From contig JADLSH010000217.1 in NCBI GenBank assembly GCA_016169945.1, positions 1,302,001 through 1,366,000 on the forward strand: DNA of 64,000 bases, written 5' to 3'. The DNA comes from Trachythela sp. YZ-2020 (taxonomy: Eukaryota; Cnidaria; Anthozoa; Malacalcyonacea; Clavulariidae). Positions 1-13,000 of the stretch are shown piece by piece (the stretch's first letter is position 1; each line of letters starts with the position of its first letter). Position numbers and translations under genes: made by a program. Under the pieces are notes generated by a model that was not told the origin of the DNA, ran no database searches, and was given only the letters and a program-made list of their open reading frames with translations.

Positions 1-700
1 AATATCTAGACTATGCTGGTGCAGCAGTAGGGATCTGGGGAATGAGATTTCCTTTACATTTCTTTTACTTTGAAAAGTACCTTTTCGCAGCAAATCTCCT
101 CAAGATTGATGATAATTTTTGGAGTTCGCCATTAAATCTTCCAAGTTTAGATACCTAGCTCCACATAATTTTTGGTGTTCTTCATAAGTGACTCAGGTTT
201 AAATATCTAGCTCCATTGCCTCCGCATGATTTGTGGTTGACCTGTAACTCCGGAATTCTTTGTTCGACTAAGTTTAGAAGCGCACATTTTGAATTTGGAG
301 CCCGTTAGACTATGGAGGTAGCATCCCTCCATGGCTCTCTAACCAGGCATTTAGCCAGGCGGCCGTCCAGGCGGCCATCCAGGCGGCCGTCCAATCGCCC
401 TTAATACATTTTTAATAAACGGTCATGGACGGCCTAAGAAACTATTTTCTTTAATTGGCAATTTATATACTTCGTCATATTTATTGAAGACTTCCAGAGT
501 TGTTAGCTGCCATTTGCTTTACCTGTTGCATATATTTCGATGCCTTTTTGTCGAAAACACGCTGAACTATGAGCATGTCTGCATGTGAGAATAGATTTCA
601 AGCGCCATGTATTTTACGACCGCCACGAAAATTGGTAGCCACACCCACGGTATTTTTTGGACGGCCAGTTTTGGCATCCTGGCTAAAAGCCTGTCTCTAA
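1..700. other. Intergenic sequence with a short GC-rich minisatellite
   Basis: No supported gene. At about 350-400 a short tandem of GGCGGCCRTCCA-type units (about four copies) stands out from the AT-rich surroundings. Confidence 0.4.
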
Positions 701-1500
701 TTTCTGCAGTGTCTAGAGGCATGATACGGTTAGCGCGCTGACCATTATCACTGAGTTAAGCTTGTTACAGTAGGTTGACGGTAGTGTTTCACTTCGGTTG
801 GGTGACTATACTGCGATTTCCAGTTGAGTTTGGAACGCCTATAGTTTTATCGTAATGTTTCAACGTTGATGTAACGCAAGCTATGTTGTCATGAGCGTTG
901 TCACTACGTTGTCAAAGTATTTTATAGATGTTGTCAGAACATCGAAATCCTAAATATAGTCGGGCATTTTCATAACCTTATATGGGATTATTGTTTTATT
1001 TTAAAGTTGTTAACTTGTTATAGAAGAGGTAGTCTTTAGCGAGAAAGAGACGGACATCTTGTTTTCCTTTTATTTTGATTATTGAATATATATATGTAAA
1101 ACAAAAATAATGAAGTGTGAGGTTTGTATACTGAGGACAACTTTAGTATAACATCTATAAAAGGCTATGACAACATAATGACAACGCCCTGACAACATAG
1201 CTCGCATGAATTACGTCAAAACTATTTGTTCAAACGTCGAAACATTACGATTAAACTATAGGTGTTCCAAACTCAACTGGAAATCGCAGTATCCTACACA
1301 GAGAGACTTGATCCATTTGAAAACTCATGTAAGTAGAGTTGTGGTTGGTTCACTGCTGTGCTTCGAGGGTTTTTCTTCGGTTTTCTCCCTCACCTAAAAC
1401 TAACTCTCAGGCTTTAGGCTACGTTATCGAACACTTGTATCGTATATCTTTGGCCTGGGTGAACTGGACAACCAAACCCAGTGTAAACGACATTGAATAA
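700..1500 (+). repeat. tRNA-related SINE split by an inserted inverted-repeat element
   Basis: The head at about 715-800 has CGGTTAGCGCGCTGACC and CTGAGTTAAGC, and the body at about 1320-1390 has ACTCATGTAAGTAGAGTTGT and GTGCTTCGAGGGTTTTTC. The same head and body lie contiguously at about 28430-28630. Between the halves, about 807-1300 is a separate element with long inverted ends (TACTGCGATTTCCAGTTGAG at the left, its complement at the right). Confidence 0.5.
807..1300. mobile_element. Inverted-repeat (MITE-like) element nested in a SINE
   Basis: The left arm (about 807-935) and right arm (about 1145-1298) are reverse complements with scattered mismatches, including TAGATGTTGTC at the inner end and ACTGCGATTTCCAGTTGAGT near the outer end. 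The interior has no supported coding sequence. No clear target duplication was found. Confidence 0.5.
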
Positions 1501-3900
1501 AATATTCATTATCATACAGTGGTATAATGGATGATTTGAAATACCTTTATATAAAAGGATTTAAAGCCAAGGTCGATCTCTCACGGAAGTGAGCCTGTAT
1601 AGAGAGGTTCCTTTTTAATTAGTTACAAGCGCTCGCTGCGAGTTGGAAGTTGCTTCGTGCCAGGACTAAAAAATGAGCTGTTTAAGCTGTTAGAGTATTC
1701 CTACCTTGTTTATCTCCGGTTAAAACCCAGATTTTGATGTCGGCCTAAAATTGATACAACCATATAATTATGCATGTTACCAGATGGTGATTGAAATGTT
1801 TAACACGGCTTTAAGGTAATCGAGATGAATTCAGCGACTGCGTTTGGTTTATTTTACCATAATCATAATCATAAGTAAAGTGGTTCTAGTTTGACTCTAC
1901 CAAACACCGCAGGTTTTCTCGGTGTACTCCTGTAGTAACACTTGTCCAATAAAACATTGAACCTCTAGAGAGAACGGTTAGAATTGGTAAACTATCCAGT
2001 ATAGATACAGTTAGTTTGATTCCTTTTAGTTCAATTTATTGATGGCCTACGATCACATACCTTTGCTAAATTAGCGATAGCATGAGGGAGGCCATCTTGT
2101 AATTTGTCTTCAATTGCTGTCGCTCCAACTAACTTCATGTTGGTTTCGATTTCTTCATAGGCCTCACTCGAAGCTTCATTACCCAGCGGGCTGCGTTATC
2201 TAAATCTATATGCAGTTTGAATATATATTGACCAAATCTGATTTAACGAGTGGTATTATGAGTGATTGCGTGAGAGTTGAATGCTTAAATTTCAACTAGA
2301 ACACCAATTAAATCTTTATTAACATTAAATAATCATCATTTTAAGAAAATACTTACAGTTTGGTCTTGAAAACTGGATATTGGACTGCAAAACAAATATT
2401 AAGCATTGCTATTCCAAAAAAAGCCATCTCATAATGTTTACATCAGAACGAATGGCAAAACTGTCTGGTGCAATGACATATACCTACCTTTAAACAATTA
2501 AAATCGGATACATTTGCGGAAAACATGAATCCAAGAGAGTATAACCCCAACGCTGTATAAACAAATTTTATCTCACTGAAAATCAGTTTAGATTCACAAA
2601 TATATAGCGTTCAAGTGCATATACATATCACTTAAGGTGGCTCCCTACAATTTTTGAAATATGGTAAATTTATGATCTAGATTGAATTTTTTAGAATAAT
2701 AACACTGCAATAATAGCAATCTGCATCCATAAAAATAGTTTTCAAACAATTACACTGTACTTTATTCAGTCATTGCAATAACATTCTTGTAAATAATAAG
2801 TATGAATTGATATGTTTTGTCTATATATAGCAAACTCAATATATATATATGTTACAATCTTAATTGTATATATTACTTCTTTTCAATCTGATTAGCTTTA
2901 AAATGATTATGGTAAATTTAGATGTTTATTATCTAGGGACCTAAAGTTAAAAGCCAGCAGGTTTCTATTAGGCTCCTAGCCCTATATCTTTTTTACGCCA
3001 ATCATGGTATAATGACCCGTGTATATTTGACTGGGAATAGAGTAGAATAGAAATAGATAATAAAGGTATTTCTTGTATAGCCATTAACATGGTAACCATT
3101 CAACAGCCATCATAAATTTTCATATGGTATCGAATTGAGAGGTGTGAGCCTGTTAATTTGTGTTACTGCCTCCTGGATATAGTACTAGTATTTTCCAATT
3201 TGTGAGTATAGTCCATGAAAGATCAAGTATAGACCGAGTTAACATTGATAAGAAGCTTTAATCAAACTCGCTAAAAATTTACAACAATACATTAAAACAA
3301 ACAAGATATTACAAACAACAAAAGGCAAGTTAGATAAGGGATTCACAAACGGACTCGAAGTCCCAACAAGACAAACCCCGCAAATATATAACACCTAAAT
3401 TTACACTATGTCTATGATAACAGAAAATATACATAAAACCTATCTAGTTTATCTAACTACTGTTGGACGAAATACGCCATTCTCCTTAATAATAATAGAC
3501 CCTTCACTGCTTGCGTCATAAGCTAATTTACACCACCAAAGTTTCCCTAATACAGATAATCACCGTTAATTCTATTGGAATGATTGGTATTTACCTCGAG
3601 GGAAGAGTAAGTATGTTTATATTATATAAGGTCTCTTCGATACGGTGAAGGTTCAGCAATGTGGAATATTTTACGTGCTAAACTAGAGAAAGCATATATC
3701 CCTTAATTGTGTTTTATTGCATTGTATTGGCTATAATTATTGTATATCATATTTTGCTTGCTTCAGTTAAATGGCCGTTATTAGGGATTATTTACATGCT
3801 TTTTAAATGACGTACGCACTAAAGGTTTTAATTGGAGTGGATATATAACTCTCCCGCTAGCTAATATCTTTTGAATTTGCAAAAGAGCTGTCATTCGAGT
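1500..3900. other. AT-rich intergenic sequence upstream of the secreted-protein gene
   Basis: No supported gene. About 2270-2640 contains one diverged unit of a repeat found again at 5490-6250 (ATTTAGATTCACAAATATA, CCAATTAAA, AAAAGCCATYTY). A short tRNA-like remnant may lie near 1515-1600. The promoter of the secreted-protein gene should lie just before 3939, but I see no decisive core element. Confidence 0.35.
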
Positions 3901-3938
3901 AAAGTCGTTATACAGTAGTTCGACAGACGACTATTGCA

Positions 3939-4074
3939 ATGGAGAACCTTTTAAAATATATTTCCGTTCTCGTCATTGGAGTACATGTAATCTCCTACAA
4001 TGGAGTCGGGGCAGCTGTATATAGGCCTACTGACCATGTAAGCACACCTGCAGCACCTATTGTACCGGGTCAAG
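3939..4074 (+). CDS. Exon 1 of the secreted SOMP5-like gene: signal peptide
   Basis: The ATG opens a hydrophobic leader, then a Thr/Pro/Ala-rich stretch ([12 protein letters not shown]). The exon ends CAAG|GTATGT with one base of the next codon. The reading frame runs only 16 codons past the donor before a stop, which supports splicing there. Confidence 0.68.
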
Positions 4075-7000
4075 GTATGTTTGCGCGTATTAATTGTTTA
4101 AAGAGATATAGACGATCAATATAGGATGTTAAGGTGTTGACGACCAAACATGGTGTTGTTCGGTCAACGTTCTTAATTTTACTTGACGACACCATCGACC
4201 GATAAATCGTGAAAACCTATGATTGCATGGTTTACGTGATGCTCACGTTTTGTCGAATTGTTATTTTAGTGTTTTACTCGACCAATGAGAGGTTGCCATC
4301 AAGCAAACTCTCTATTTTGAGCACAGTAAAAGTACAATACAAACAGAAAGTGTAGGCAAGTATTATCAAAACTGCGGTTGCTTTCTCTCGCCCGAAATAA
4401 CGTGTCACGTTTTCGCTTCAAAAGTTCAGGAATGCACTATATTCCTGCTCAACGTCGTGAAATCCACATCTTGGGAATGGCGACATCGATTGATCCGCGG
4501 GAAATTATGCTGAGACTGACCGATCCGATAGTGAACGGTCAATGTGATTTTCTATGTGAAGGCCACGAAACGACCAAATTCGTATATTTTAAAAGTACAT
4601 TTATCGTCAGTCTGTCTTTATATTCTGATTTGCTGACGTGCAGTGTTGAGCATCCTTTAGTTCGTTACAGTTTCAAATTTCATCTTCCTCATGAAGCAGT
4701 AATAACAACTCTTGCAAATATTATTGCAGTGCGATCCGCTCGCAAATATTATTGCAGTGGAAATCATTCGCTTTTTTCCGCTCGGAAAAATTATATCAAA
4801 AATTCCGCTCCGCGCGCAAAATTCCGCCTAGTGGAAAACCGGCTTAAAAATCCACCTAATTTTGTTCTAGCACGTCATAATCATTAACTCAATCGTATTG
4901 TTTTAAGCAAAACCGCCTAAGTGCTTAATTACTTAATTGCCACATACTCAAATGAACTATACACATAAACAAACAATTCGCTATAAATATAGAAAGATCG
5001 AGTAAAATATCTTCCCAATTAATTTAGCATAGAAATCGGGCTTTGTTTTTGAATATATAACTATGTTGCTTGGTTGCTATATAGTCAACAACTGTCTGTT
5101 ATAGCTATTTTCCAATTAGAAGACACGTTGTGAAACTCGTATAGTAACGCTTTATAGACATTATACAATATAACAACTAGAGCTTCGCTAAGGAAAGTCC
5201 CTCGCGCCCCCTTATATGACCAAAGAAGCTAATTAGCATGCACTTATAGTTGCAGCACAGTCTCTTTTACAGATTGGTTATATTAAAATAGGAAAATTTA
5301 TTCGACTCCTGATGCATATTAATTGTGCCATTCGGTTTAGGATAGCCTATACACATGGCAATGGCAGAAAGAAAATCTAAGTTTGTTCCGGAATCTGCAA
5401 CTTTAAATAAAACTAATGTTACTGAGAGTTTATCATTTATGTGGCGCTAGTTTAATAGACTGACCCATGCAGATAGCCTACTATATTTTATCTTATGGAA
5501 ATCAATTTAGATTCAGAAATAGTATATAGGGTTTAGATGCAGGAATACAGTCCGAAATTGTAAAACAGTAGAATTTGGAAATTGGAATATTATTTTGTCT
5601 GGATCGTATTTACAGCTTGGACAAAATTTCTTCCAGAATACCAATTTAAACAAATGTTAATCATTGCTTTTCCAAAAAGCCATTTTGTAAAGATACACAT
5701 CTGAACGAATGCCAAAGTGTATATATGGTCCAATTACAAAGTTATTTAAACAATTAAAATAATTATATAATTTAAATATATAATCAGTTCCAGCAGGTCA
5801 CGAAAGCTGTATAGACTATTTTTGTTTTACTGAAAGTCAGCTTAGATTCACAAATATATAGCGTTGAACTACAGAAATGCAGACCAGAATAGTGAATAAC
5901 AAATCAAAGACTAAAAATGGGAAAATCCGTCAATAATGCTTTTCATACAGTCACGAAAGCTGTATATAGACTCTCTCTAATTTTTCATTCGAAATCAGTT
6001 TATATACTCACAAATGTACAGTATAATGCTTAAGTGGAAAGCAGTCCGGAATAATTATAACTAATAGTAGAATTTGGAAACTGAAAATATTTTTGTAAGT
6101 CAAGTTTAGAATTTTAATGTGTGGACCGGATTTACCGCTTGGATAATATTTCCACCAGAATAGCAATTAAACCTTTAACCCTTATAAATATTAAGATTTA
6201 GGAAACACTTTACACAAAATGGTCTTTTTATAAAGTTCACGTCGGAACGAAAGTAGTATAGAGCGGGGCTTAATGGACCCCGTTTTATGCGTAAAATTTA
6301 ACGAGTTATCCCCCTGCATAATTCATGAGTTAATTATGTTAATGATCTGAATATTAATGAGTTTATAATTAATTCATTTCCGAGGATAATCCGAACAATT
6401 CCGAGTATGAGTTATGCATATTAATGAGCATTTATAATTAGATTCATTCCGACGACGTTAAAACAACGAGAGGTTTCCGACAGTTCGCCATTTTGTTCCA
6501 AGATGGCAGAACAGCTAATTCTGGATGTTTTTAAGGAAAATAATGTAGAATTAACGCAGGATACTTTACGGTTTTATATAAAACTGCTTTTAGAAAAGCA
6601 TGAACATACATATAACTCCATGATATGTAGTATTGTAAGAGATAATGTGTTTGAAAATTTATGTCAAACATATGAAGAGACTAAGCCTTTAAATTCTGGT
6701 AGAATTATGGCTTACTTGGCTTTAGTTTACAAAGTGAGCGATTTTTGTGACACTGAAACAGTGCGAGAAGCCGTTCGAATATGTGTAGACGATTTAAAAC
6801 AATTTGATTTAGCGAGCTATGAAATTAAACTGTCTTGGTTTCAACGCTTAATTTCATGGTTGGTGGGTTAGTGTTACAGCTTAACCGCGTGTAATTTGAA
6901 TATCACTAATTGGAATTGAATAGCGAAAGTCATTAAGAAGTCATTAACTGTTGTACATGGGTGAACACATTGTACTTTAACGACATTGCCCAAACCATTA

Positions 7001-10000
7001 ATTTTCCTCATTGACTTTAAATTGCTTAAGCAGGACAGAAAGACTGAACACATTGTACTTTAACGACAGTGCCCAAGCTTGATTTTGCTGAGCTTGTACA
7101 AAAAGGTTGTTAACGACTGGACTAGCCTGATCTTGTAGTTCTCTACACGGCGAAGTAGGGAGCAACAACGTAAAATCGTCGAAGTTGTACTTTAAAAAAA
7201 AATGTTGCAAGATGATATTTACATGGTTGACAAAAGTCGATTATGTCGGAACCCCCTCAAATTGTTGGAAGCAATTTACGCTGATACAGTTGCAAATGAA
7301 ATTACGCAGTTGTGCCAGGAAAACGAATGTAATATAGACGAAGGATGGCAGACGTACGGTATAGAAGCTATAGAACGTGTTAATAGCAAGCATTTGGTTT
7401 GGGACTCGTTTGTCGAGGCTGCAAGAATACTGAAAATCAATTGCCACGAAAACGTCCTTGAGCGTTTAAGAGAATTAAAAAAGGCACCAGAACACATGTT
7501 CGTTTACGACTTGGAAGAATCGTATCACTGTAGAAAGAGCCACCAATTTCAATGCATCCTAAATTATTTATCTTTTTGGAGGGAAAAGTAAACAAGTCAA
7601 GGATATCGAATGCTCATATCCGTACGTGGTCAGGCAATATTTCTATAGTAAAAAGTAGTTGACGTGTTATTATAATTATAAAGAGGTTAAGGCGATAAAC
7701 TTTTAATTCCACCTTTGGGATAACTTTACTTTACATTAAAAGTTATACGTAAAGCATACTGTAACTAAACATTCAGTTATATTACGTGTGCATGCGCAAT
7801 TGAAAATAGAGAAAATATACGTCTTGTGTACAATTTTATTAAAATATTATTACACTTCGCATAGAGTATATTATATCTGTTTATATAATGTAGTTGAGGA
7901 AGTCTAGTCCAGTGAATCAGTATTTTCGCCCTCTTCAATATAAGCATTGTCTTTTAAAAGACGTTTCAGAAGAAACTTTCTTTTATCAACGGCTGCTTCC
8001 AAAGCCTCATCATGATCAAAGTCGTCACTGTTTATAAACACATCTCTCGTGTTCATTACTTTTTTATGTACATGATTCCTCCTAAGCTGTCTCATCCACA
8101 ATAGACGTTCCAGATAAGCAATACAAAGCAATACCGCAAAGCGAAAATCATTTTACGACCAAGAGTTGAGAACAGGCCTAGTTTCAGGTTAATCTATTTG
8201 GTGTCTTCTAAAAAGACCGCTTGGTTTTTGAGCCTATACTATCCGTAGCAGACATGAATATCCTTTCTGTCTAATCTAGTATGCGGCTAAGTGGGGTGTT
8301 GAACAGACATAAGGACCAAGTCACTCAAAGTCAGTAATGGATCATGTTTTCGTCTTGCTCGGGCCATCTATTATGTCTGCTCAACGAAAATGAGCACTTC
8401 AGAATGCTCGTAAGGCATGAGTAATCATGAGTGGTCGTCGTGAGCTTGTCCACAAAAGTGTTGAAAATACTATATCTTCGTACTTTTCAACTCGGCTTCC
8501 AGCAGCCAGCAGTCGTTTGGAGCATTGTTGGCAAAGTAGATAGGGCATGAAAATTCTTACAGGTCTGGTAGCCAGTCTGAATGAGTTACGGGACATCTGG
8601 CATGTTTTCGTCTTGCTCGGGCCATCTTTATCTCTGCTCAACGAAAATGAGCATTTCAGAGTGCTCATGGGGTATGAGTAATTATGAGTGGTCGTCGTGA
8701 GCTTGTCTACGTCAACGCTCATTCATGAGCTATGCAACAGAGCAAGTGCTCATGAGGCAATAATTTTCTTAAAATCCCTCATTTGCTACTAACAGTGCTA
8801 GAGTGATGAGCTGCAAGTTTTGTGGTAAATCTTTTAATCGTCGCTTTAATTTGCGCAGACACGAAAACGAATACTGCCCATTCCGAGAGGAAGAGTCGGA
8901 TACAGATCACAATTCCGTACCCATGGAGTCAGATGACGAAGCGTCAAATAGTGATAATGCACAAAATTCTGAGGTAGATGGAAATGAATCAGGATCTGAA
9001 TTAGAAGATGAAAGTGATCCTTGGAAACCATTAATAGAGGAAGCAAAACAAAGATATGCCAGCGAGTACGAAGAAATAAAACAGAATCTTATCGAAAACG
9101 GTCTTGATGACGAAACTTCCAACAAGCAAGCGTACGCGTTGATATTACCTAAACTACAAAAGAGCTCGAAAGTGTTTATCTGGAACGTCTATTGTGGATG
9201 AGACAGCTTAGGAGGAATCATGTATATAAAAAGTAATGAACACGAGAGATGTGTTTATAAACAGTGACGACTTTGATCATGATGAGGCTTTGGAAGCAGC
9301 CGTTGATAAAAGAAAGTTTCTTCTGAAACGTCTTTTAAAAGACAATGCTTATATTGAAGAGGGCGAAAATACTGATTCACTGGACTAGACTTCCTCAACT
9401 ACATTATATAAACAGATATAATATACTCTATGCGAAGTGTAATAATATTTTAATAAAATTGTACACAAGACGTATATTTTCTCTATTTTCAATTGCGCAT
9501 GCACACGTAATATAACTGAATGTTTAGTTACAGTATGCTTTACGTATAACTTTTAATGTAAAGTAAAGTTATCCCAAAGGTGGAATTAAAAGTTTATCGC
9601 CTTAACCTCTTTATAATTATAATAACACGTCAACTACTTTTTACTATAGAAATATTGCCTGACCACGTACGGATATGAGCATTCGATATCCTTGACTTGT
9701 TTACTTTTCCCTCCAAAAAGATAAATAATTTAGGATGCATTGAAATTGGTGGCTCTTTCTACAGTGATACGATTCTTCCAAGTCGTAAACGAACATGTGT
9801 TCTGGTGCCTTTTTTAATTCTCTTAAACGCTCAAGGACGTTTTCGTGGCAATTGATTTTCAGTATTCTTGCAGCCTCGACAAACGAGTCCCAAACCAAAT
9901 GCTTGCTATTAACACGTTCAGCTTGTCCACAAAAGTGTTGAAAATACTATATCTTCGTACTTTTCAACTCGGCTTCCAGCAGCCAGCAGTCGTTTGGAGC

Positions 10001-13000
10001 ATTGTTGGCAAAGTAGATAGGGCATGAAAATTCTTACAGGTCTGGTAGCCAGTCTGAATGAGTTACGGGACATCTGGCATGTTTTCGTCTTGCTCGGGCC
10101 ATCTTTATCTCTGCTCAACGAAAATGAGCATTTCAGAGTGCTCATGGGGTATGAGTAATTATGAGTGGTCGTCGTGAGCTTGTCTACGTCAACGCTCATT
10201 CATGAGCTATACAACAGAGCAAGTGCTCATGAGGCAATAATTTTCTTAAAATCCCTCATTTGCTACTAACAGTGCTAGAGTGATGAGCTGCAAGTTTTGT
10301 GGTAAATCTTTTAATCGTCGCTTTAATTTGCGCAGACACGAAAACGAATACTGCCCATTCCGAGAGGAAGAGTCGGATACAGATCACAATTCCGTACCCA
10401 TGGAGTCAGATGACGAAGCGTCAAATAGTGATAATGCACAAAATTCTGAGGTAGATGGAAATGAATCAGGATCTGAATTAGAAGATGAAAGTGATCCTTG
10501 GAAACCATTAATAGAGGAAGCAAAACAAAGATATGCCAGCGAGTACGAAGAAATAAAACAGAATCTTATCGAAAACGGTCTTGATGACGAAACTTCCAAC
10601 AAGCAAGCGTACGCGTTGATATTACCTAAACTACAAAAAGAGCTCGAAAGTGTTTATCTGGAACGTCTATTGTGGATGAGACAGCTTAGGAGGAATCATG
10701 TACATAAAAAAGTAATGAACACGAGAGATGTGTTTATAAACAGTGACGACTTTGATCATGATGAGGCTTTGGAAGCAGCCGTTGATAAAAGAAAGTTTCT
10801 TCTGAAACGTCTTTTAAAAGACAATGCTTATATTGAAGAGGGCGAAAATACTGATTCACTGGACTAGACTTCCTCAACTACATTATATAAACAGATATAA
10901 TATACTCTATGCGAAGTGTAATAATATTTTAATAAAATTGTACACAAGACGTATATTTTCTCTATTTTCAATTGCGCATGCACACGTAATATAACTGAAT
11001 GTTTAGTTACAGTATGCTTTACGTATAACTTTTAATGTAAAGTAAAGTTATCCCAAAGGTGGAATTAAAAGTTTATCGCCTTAACCTCTTTATAATTATA
11101 ATAACACGTCAACTACTTTTTACTATAGAAATATTGCCTGACCACGTACGGATATGAGCATTCGATATCCTTGACTTGTTTACTTTTCCTCCAAAAGATA
11201 AATAATTTAGGATGCATTGAAATTGGTGGCTCTTTCTACAGTGATACGATTCTTCCAAGTCGTAAACGAACATGTGTTCTGGTGCCTTTTTTAATTCTCT
11301 TAAACGCTCAAGGACGTTTTCGTGGCAATTGATTTTCAGTATTCTTGCAGCCTCGACAAACGAGTCCCAAACCAAATGCTTGCTATTAACACGTTCTATA
11401 GCTTCTATACCGTACGTCTGCCATCCTTCGTCTATATTACATTCGTTTTCCTGACACAACTGTGTAATTTCATTTGCAACTGTATCGGCGTAAATTGCTT
11501 CCAACAATTTGAGGGGGTTCCAACATAATAGACTTTCGTCAACCATGTAAATATCATCTTGCAACATATTTTTTTTAAAAGTACAACTTCAACGATTTTT
11601 ACGTTGTTGCTCCAAAGCGAAAGTTTTCAATTTGTGCTAACTACAAGATCAGGCTAGTCCAGTCGTTAACAACCTTTTTGTACAAACTCAGCAAAATCAA
11701 GCTTGGGCACTGTCGTTAAAGTACAATGTGTTCAGTCTTTCTGTCCTGCTTAAGCAATTTAAGGTCAATGAGGAAAATTAATGGTTTGGGCAATGTCGTT
11801 AAAGTACAATGTGTTCACCCATGTACAACAGTTAATGACTTCTTAATGACTTTCGCTATTCAATTCCAATTAGTGATATTCAAATTACACGCGGTTAAGC
11901 TGTAACACTAACCCACCAACCATGAAATTAAGCGTTGAAACCAAGACAGTTTAATTTCATAGCTCGCTAAATCAAATTGTTTTAAATCGTCTACACATAT
12001 TCGAACGGCTTCTCGCACTGTTTCAGTGTCACAAAAATCGCTCACTTTGTAAACTAAAGCCAAGTAAGCCATAATTCTACAAGAATTTAAAGGCTTAGTC
12101 TCTTCATATGTTTGACATAAATTTTCAAACACATTATCTCTTACAATACTACATATCATGGAGTTATATGTATGTTCATGCTTTTCTAAAAGCAGTTTTA
12201 TATAAAACCGTAAAGTATCCTGCGTTAATTCTACATTATTTTCCTTAAAAACATCCAGAATTAGCTGTTCTGCCATCTTGGAACAAAATGGCGAACTGTC
12301 GGAAACCTCTCGTTGTTTTAACGTCGTCGGAATGAATCTAATTATAAATGCTCATTAATATGCATAACTCATACTCGGAATTGTTCGGATTATCCTCGGA
12401 AATGAATTAATTATAAACTCATTAATATTCAGATCATTAACATAATTAACTCATGAATTATGCAGGGTTAACTCGATATTGTATTTTAAGGATCACCAAA
12501 GAGATATAACAACTTCAAGTGTGTCAAAACTGCCCATTCTAGCCCCAACAAAGACGCTGACAGGTGGGATTCAACCATGTGAAGATCTTGCATTAGATGT
12601 TCTGCAGAAAGTCTTTCACCATGACCAATTTAAAGAGAATCAAAGAGATGTTGTGAACTCTCTCTTGCAAAATAAAGATAGCCTTGCAATTATCCCAACA
12701 GGTGGTGGTAAGACAATATGCTACTGGTTACCTGGAATTATGAATAACGGTGTTACTGTGGTTGTTACTCCGTTAATAGCTCTGCTAAATGACCAAGTAA
12801 CCAAGTTGAGAAGTTATGAAGTTCCAGTGTGCTATGTGACCTCAACTTTACAACCTGAGGAGAGAGATTCCATTTTTCATGAACTGACGAAACCAGATAC
12901 AAAGTACAAGTTCTTTTATGTTACTCCAGAGTTTGCTTTATCCCAACAAGCAACATCATGTTTTGAGACAATGGCTAAAAACCAAACGCTTAACAGATTT

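Larger units (their letters stand above)
8443..9919. repeat. 1,477-bp direct repeat, copy 1
   Basis: The sequence from AGCTTGTCCACAAAAGTG at 8443 to ACACGTTC at 9919 is repeated at 9920-11396 at a constant 1,477-base offset, apart from compensating homopolymer changes. The unit contains the spacer with the divergent ORF (8399-8722, minus), the zinc-finger gene and part of the unidentified gene. Confidence 0.7.
6301..12476. mobile_element. 6.2-kb near-palindromic element with Bcl-2-like, unknown and zinc-finger genes
   Basis: The left arm (6301 to about 8118) is the inverted copy of the right arm (about 10655 to 12476) with few differences. Outer ends read AGTTATCCCCCTGCATAATT on the left and its near-complement on the right. 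The order inward is Bcl-2-like gene, unknown gene, C-terminal half of the zinc-finger gene. The core contains a direct duplication (8443-9919 and 9920-11396). No target duplication is evident. The AGTT terminus and gene types are compatible with a Maverick/Polinton or adintovirus-type source, but no polymerase, integrase, ATPase or capsid gene is present, so this is inference. The right end truncates the RecQ-like gene at about 12477. Confidence 0.7.

Noticed and set aside
1206..1397. 63-codon open frame
   Set aside because: It spans the right arm of an inverted-repeat element and a SINE body, so it is repeat sequence read as protein.
8846..9125. Antisense frames over the zinc-finger gene
   Set aside because: They are shadows of the acidic linker codons on the opposite strand; the plus-strand frame has the finger motif and is repeated intact at 10280.
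9918..10199. Antisense frame of 93-107 codons in the palindrome spacer (also 8399-8722)
   Set aside because: Repeated only because the DNA is duplicated. No motif, and it lies across palindromic half-sites, so I treat it as probable regulatory spacer.
6301..12476. Complete Polinton or virus genome
   Set aside because: No polymerase, integrase, packaging ATPase, protease or capsid coding is visible. Only accessory-type genes are present.
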